From the NCBI GenBank assembly GCA_046076045.1, contig JBJTRI010000125.1:1-19008 (forward strand): a DNA stretch of 19,008 nt. The letters run 5' to 3'. The position numbers and the translations under genes were made by a program. Every line of letters begins with the position of its first letter. Position 1 is the first letter of the stretch. The stretch is from JAIOPA01 sp046076045 (lineage in GTDB: Bacteria; Eisenbacteria; RBG-16-71-46). The notes below the pieces were generated by a model. It saw only the letters and a list, made by a program, of their open reading frames with translations, was not told the origin of the DNA and searched no databases. Shown here one piece after another: positions 16,925 through 19,008 of this stretch.

Positions 16925-16959
16925 TAGAGTCGGGGGTAGGCGTATGGGGGTTCCCATAC
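16925..16959 (+). promoter_or_regulatory. Candidate promoter and operator of the propeller gene
   Basis: TAGAGT at 16925-16930 can serve as a -10 box, with TGGAGC at 16901-16906 as a weak -35 (18-base spacing). Immediately downstream, a perfect inverted repeat, GTATGGG (16942-16948), GGTT, CCCATAC (16953-16959), covers the expected transcription start, as an operator or a 5' leader hairpin would. A further palindrome, GGCCCGCGGGCC, lies at 16871-16882. Confidence 0.4.
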
Positions 16960-17009
16960 CCGATCCGACCGGAAGCGATCCCCTCGTCACGACACGCTCA
17001 GGAGAACGC

Positions 17010-18134
17010 ATGCATCCGCTCGCCCTCGCCGCCGCCCTGCTGCTCGCAGCCACCACCACGCCGCAGAACGGCACGCCCGCGGCCCCGCCCGCGCCGAAGG
17101 TCGAGGTCGCCGCGACCACCGGACCCGCTTGGCAGAAGCTGCCCACCGAGCCGTTCCCCGGCAAGCAGGACGACATCTTCTTCGTGAACGAGAAGGTGGG
17201 CTGGTACGGGAACGGCGCCGGCAAGGTGTTCCGCACCACGGATGGCGGTGACACGTGGACCAAGGTCTGGGAGCGGAAGGGGACCTTCGTGCGGTGCCTC
17301 GCGTTCCTCGACGAGAAGGTGGGCGTGATGGGCAACGTGGGCACCGGCTACTTCCCCGGCGTGACCGATTCGATGCCGGCGTACCGCACCGAGGACGGCG
17401 GAGCCACGTGGACGCCCGTCGCCGCCATCGCCGGCGCGCCGGTGGTGGGCCTGTGCGCCTTCGACATCGTGCAGGTGCCGTTCGTGAACGCCGGCCATCT
17501 GGACCACCGCCCTCGCATCGTCGGCGTGGGTCGCGTGGGCGGGCCCGCCGCGTACATCTGGTCCGATGACCTCGGCAAGACGTGGAAGCAGGGCAAGCTG
17601 CCCGAGATCGCCACCATGGCCTTCGATGTGCGCTTCCTCGACCCGAAGCGCGGCTTCATCGCCTCGGCGACCGACCCCGACGTGTCGAACGCGCGCGCTC
17701 TGATCCTGGCCACCGAGGACGGCGGCACCACCTGGAAGGAGGTCTACCGCTCCGCGCGGCCGTTCGAGCTCACGTGGAAGTTCTCCTTCCCGGATGCGAG
17801 GACCGGCTACTGCACGATCCAGTCGTACAACCCCGACCCCGCCGCGTCACAGCGCTTCGTGGCGAAGACGACCGACGGCGGTAGGACGTGGGCCGAGATC
17901 CCGCTGGTGGATGACGCGAAGGTGCGCGAGTTCGGCGTCGCGTTCGTGGACGCGGACACCGGTTGGGTCGGCGCCATGCCCCACGGCTTCGCGACCACCG
18001 ACGGCGGCAAGACCTGGGCGAAGACGGACTTCGGCAACGCCGTGAACAAGATCCGCCTGCTGCGCGGCCCCGAGGGCGTGACCGGCTACGCGATCGGCGT
18101 CGAGGTGCATCGGCTGCGGCTGGGCAAGCGCTGA
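17010..18134 (+). CDS. Exported BNR/Asp-box beta-propeller protein
   Basis: A 374-residue protein with six Asp-box motifs (S/T-x-D-x-G-x-T-W): near 77-83 TDGGDTW, 128-134 EDGGATW, 185-192 SDDLGKTW, 236-242 EDGGTTW, 288-294 TDGGRTW and 330-336 TDGGKTW. The roughly 50-residue spacing is what a sialidase-type or Ycf48/Hcf136-like six- or seven-bladed propeller would show. The start at 17010 has GGAGAA 5 bases upstream and opens a short hydrophobic leader (MHPLALAAALLLAATT), so it is probably exported; a longer upstream frame begins with polar sequence and lacks a ribosome site. No sialidase FRIP motif or catalytic Arg triad was recognised, so enzymatic activity is doubtful; a binding or assembly role is more likely. 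Bases are visibly less GC-rich than in the membrane-arm genes (about 62% in one sampled 60-base line against about 78%). It is the first gene inside the repeat-flanked segment. Confidence 0.88.
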   Translation: MHPLALAAALLLAATTTPQNGTPAAPPAPKVEVAATTGPAWQKLPTEPFPGKQDDIFFVNEKVGWYGNGAGKVFRTTDGGDTWTKVWERKGTFVRCLAFLDEKVGVMGNVGTGYFPGVTDSMPAYRTEDGGATWTPVAAIAGAPVVGLCAFDIVQVPFVNAGHLDHRPRIVGVGRVGGPAAYIWSDDLGKTWKQGKLPEIATMAFDVRFLDPKRGFIASATDPDVSNARALILATEDGGTTWKEVYRSARPFELTWKFSFPDARTGYCTIQSYNPDPAASQRFVAKTTDGGRTWAEIPLVDDAKVREFGVAFVDADTGWVGAMPHGFATTDGGKTWAKTDFGNAVNKIRLLRGPEGVTGYAIGVEVHRLRLGKR

Positions 18135-18184
18135 GCGACTCGGCCCGCGCCGCCCTCGACGAGCGAACCCCAGGAGCCACGCCC

Positions 18185-18628
18185 ATGTCCGTCACGATCT
18201 CCCTCGACCCCGCGCGCCCGGACGTCGACGCCATCCATCGCATGCTCGCCGCCACCTACTGGTCGCCCGACATCCGCCGCGAGGTGGTCGCCGAGGCGCT
18301 GCGCAACAGCATCACCGTGGTGGCGATCGACGACGCGACCGGCGCCACCGTGGGCGTCGCGCGCGTGGTCAGCGATCGCGCCACCTTCGCCTGGCTCTGC
18401 GACGTGGTCGTGGAGGAGTCGTGGCGCGGCCACGGCATCTCACGGCGGATGCTGGAGGAGCTCGAGCGGCATCCGGCGCTGCAGACCCTGCGCCGCTGGT
18501 GCCTGGCCACGCGTGACGCGCACGGCCTGTACCGCAAGTTCGGCTACCAGCCCGTGCCGGCGGACCGCTGGATGGAGCGGCAGGGGCCGAAGGAGGCGTG
18601 GCAGGAGCGGGCATCGGACACGCCCTGA
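18185..18628 (+). CDS. GNAT-family N-acetyltransferase
   Basis: A 147-residue single-domain GNAT enzyme, transferring acetyl from acetyl-CoA to an unknown amine. The opening ISLDPARPDVDAIHRMLAATYWSPDIRREVVAEAL, the strand pair VGVARVVSDRATFAWLCDVVVEESWRGHGISRRML and the end LRRWCLATRDAHGLYRKFGYQPV follow a common small GNAT subgroup. The acetyl-CoA loop is RGHGIS at 81-86 and the late Tyr116 in HGLYRKFGY is in the usual general-acid position. AGGAG stands about 8 bases before the ATG. The gene begins 50 bases after the propeller stop and both lie inside the repeat-flanked segment, so they are likely co-transcribed. It is not closely similar to the other GNAT gene at 18683. Confidence 0.92.
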   Translation: MSVTISLDPARPDVDAIHRMLAATYWSPDIRREVVAEALRNSITVVAIDDATGATVGVARVVSDRATFAWLCDVVVEESWRGHGISRRMLEELERHPALQTLRRWCLATRDAHGLYRKFGYQPVPADRWMERQGPKEAWQERASDTP

Positions 18629-18643
18629 TCCCGCGTCGCGACC

Positions 18644-18791
18644 CGCTGCTCGTGCTGCTGTGGGCGTGGTGGTAGCGCGCGGTCAGGCGGTGGGGCGGTC
18701 GATGCGGAACAGCATTTGGTCGGCCACCGACCCGCCCACCGACATGACGCCGCGGTGGTCCAGCCGCGCCCCGATGCGCTCGAGCGCGCGC
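18644..18791. repeat. 148-bp direct repeat, right copy
   Basis: Second copy of 16645-16792 (146 of 148 identical). Its left part, 18644-18675, is a fragment of the nuoN-like gene end (codes LLVLLWAWW and the stop) lying out of context after the GNAT gene. Its right part is the 3' end of the intact minus-strand GNAT gene. Confidence 0.97.
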
Positions 18792-19008
18792 TGCGAGCGC
18801 ACGTTGTCGGGCCCGACGTGGAACCACACCGTGCGCGCGTGGCGGAACGCGTGCGTCAGCATGAGCGACTTCACGCGCGGGTTGGTGGTGCCGCCCCAGT
18901 GGCTGCGCGCCAGGAACGTGTAGCCGACCGCCACCGTCTCGCGGACCGGGTCCCAGTCGTAGTAGCGCGACGAGCCGATCACCCGCCCGCTCGCGGCCTC
19001 GGCGATCA
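18683..19008 (-). CDS. GNAT acetyltransferase, RimJ/RimL-like (5' end off window)
   Basis: The minus-strand gene continues past the right edge, so its N-terminus is missing; about 108 residues are visible. The sequence ASGRVIGSSRYYDWDPVRETVAVGYTFLARSHWGG, then NPRVKSLMLTHAFRH, TVWFHVGPDNVRSQRALERIGARLDHRG fits the Acetyltransf_3 (RimJ/RimL/SpeG-like) pattern: a strand, the YTxLxxxxWGxG acetyl-CoA region, then the highly conserved N-x-R-S-x-x-A-L-E-R-I-G-A motif. It likely acetylates a protein N-terminus or small amine; the substrate is unknown. Its end lies in the right copy of the 148-bp repeat. Before the segment inserted, this gene would have ended 7 bases from the nuoN-like gene, convergent to it. 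Confidence 0.88.
   Translation of the reverse strand, partial: IAEAASGRVIGSSRYYDWDPVRETVAVGYTFLARSHWGGTTNPRVKSLMLTHAFRHARTVWFHVGPDNVRSQRALERIGARLDHRGVMSVGGSVADQMLFRIDRPTA

Noticed and set aside
16645..18791. Insertion sequence or composite transposon
   Set aside because: No transposase, no terminal inverted repeats, and the 148-bp direct repeats consist of ordinary gene sequence (gene ends), not element ends.

Overview
The window is about 19 kb of very GC-rich bacterial DNA with short intergenic gaps, a TonB-dependent receptor (so an outer membrane), and a secreted protein whose tail looks like the FlgD-Ig/T9SS-type sorting modules common in Gemmatimonadota, Candidatus Eisenbacteria and the Fibrobacterota-Bacteroidota assemblage. 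I infer a diderm of that kind; the exact phylum cannot be fixed from this sequence. No rRNA, tRNA, CRISPR array, integrase or transposase was seen.

Layout, left to right. (1) The 3' end of an RF-1 domain (GGQ) release-factor-like gene. (2) A two-gene unit: TonB-dependent receptor plus an exported protein with a candidate C39-like Cys-His-Asp triad. (3) A cytoplasmic sulfite-oxidase-fold molybdopterin protein, followed by an 845-residue protein with two small folded ends joined by about 630 residues of Ala/Pro/Glu/Val-rich sequence containing 17-residue repeats. (4) clpB, preceded by an inverted repeat over its likely -10 box and followed by a strong hairpin shared with a convergent GAF-like/GGDEF gene. 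(5) A small secreted FlgD-Ig-like protein on the minus strand. (6) A divergent intergenic region with a long imperfect stem and a good sigma-70-type promoter, then a plus-strand operon: PTS EIIA (PtsN-like) and three membrane proteins resembling NuoK/HyfE, NuoL and NuoN. (7) A segment of about 1.85 kb, lower in GC in sampled lines, carrying an exported BNR/Asp-box propeller protein and a GNAT acetyltransferase. It is bracketed by two 148-bp direct copies of the junction between the nuoN-like gene and a minus-strand GNAT gene, and the intact copy of that GNAT runs off the right edge.

Most worth attention: (a) the EIIA plus reduced complex-I/Mrp-like membrane-arm operon, which has no catalytic subunits nearby and has lost key proton-path lysines; (b) the GGDEF protein, which keeps GGEEF and an RxxD I-site but has Asn at the guanine-recognising Asp position, the position changed to Ser in cGAMP-making Hypr enzymes; (c) the 148-bp repeat-flanked insertion, which leaves gene remnants at both ends; (d) a shared ACTAG[A/G]TTGCGG promoter core in front of two unrelated operons.

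Long antisense open frames cover nearly every real gene here as a by-product of base composition; they are Arg/His/Ala-rich and were not annotated.
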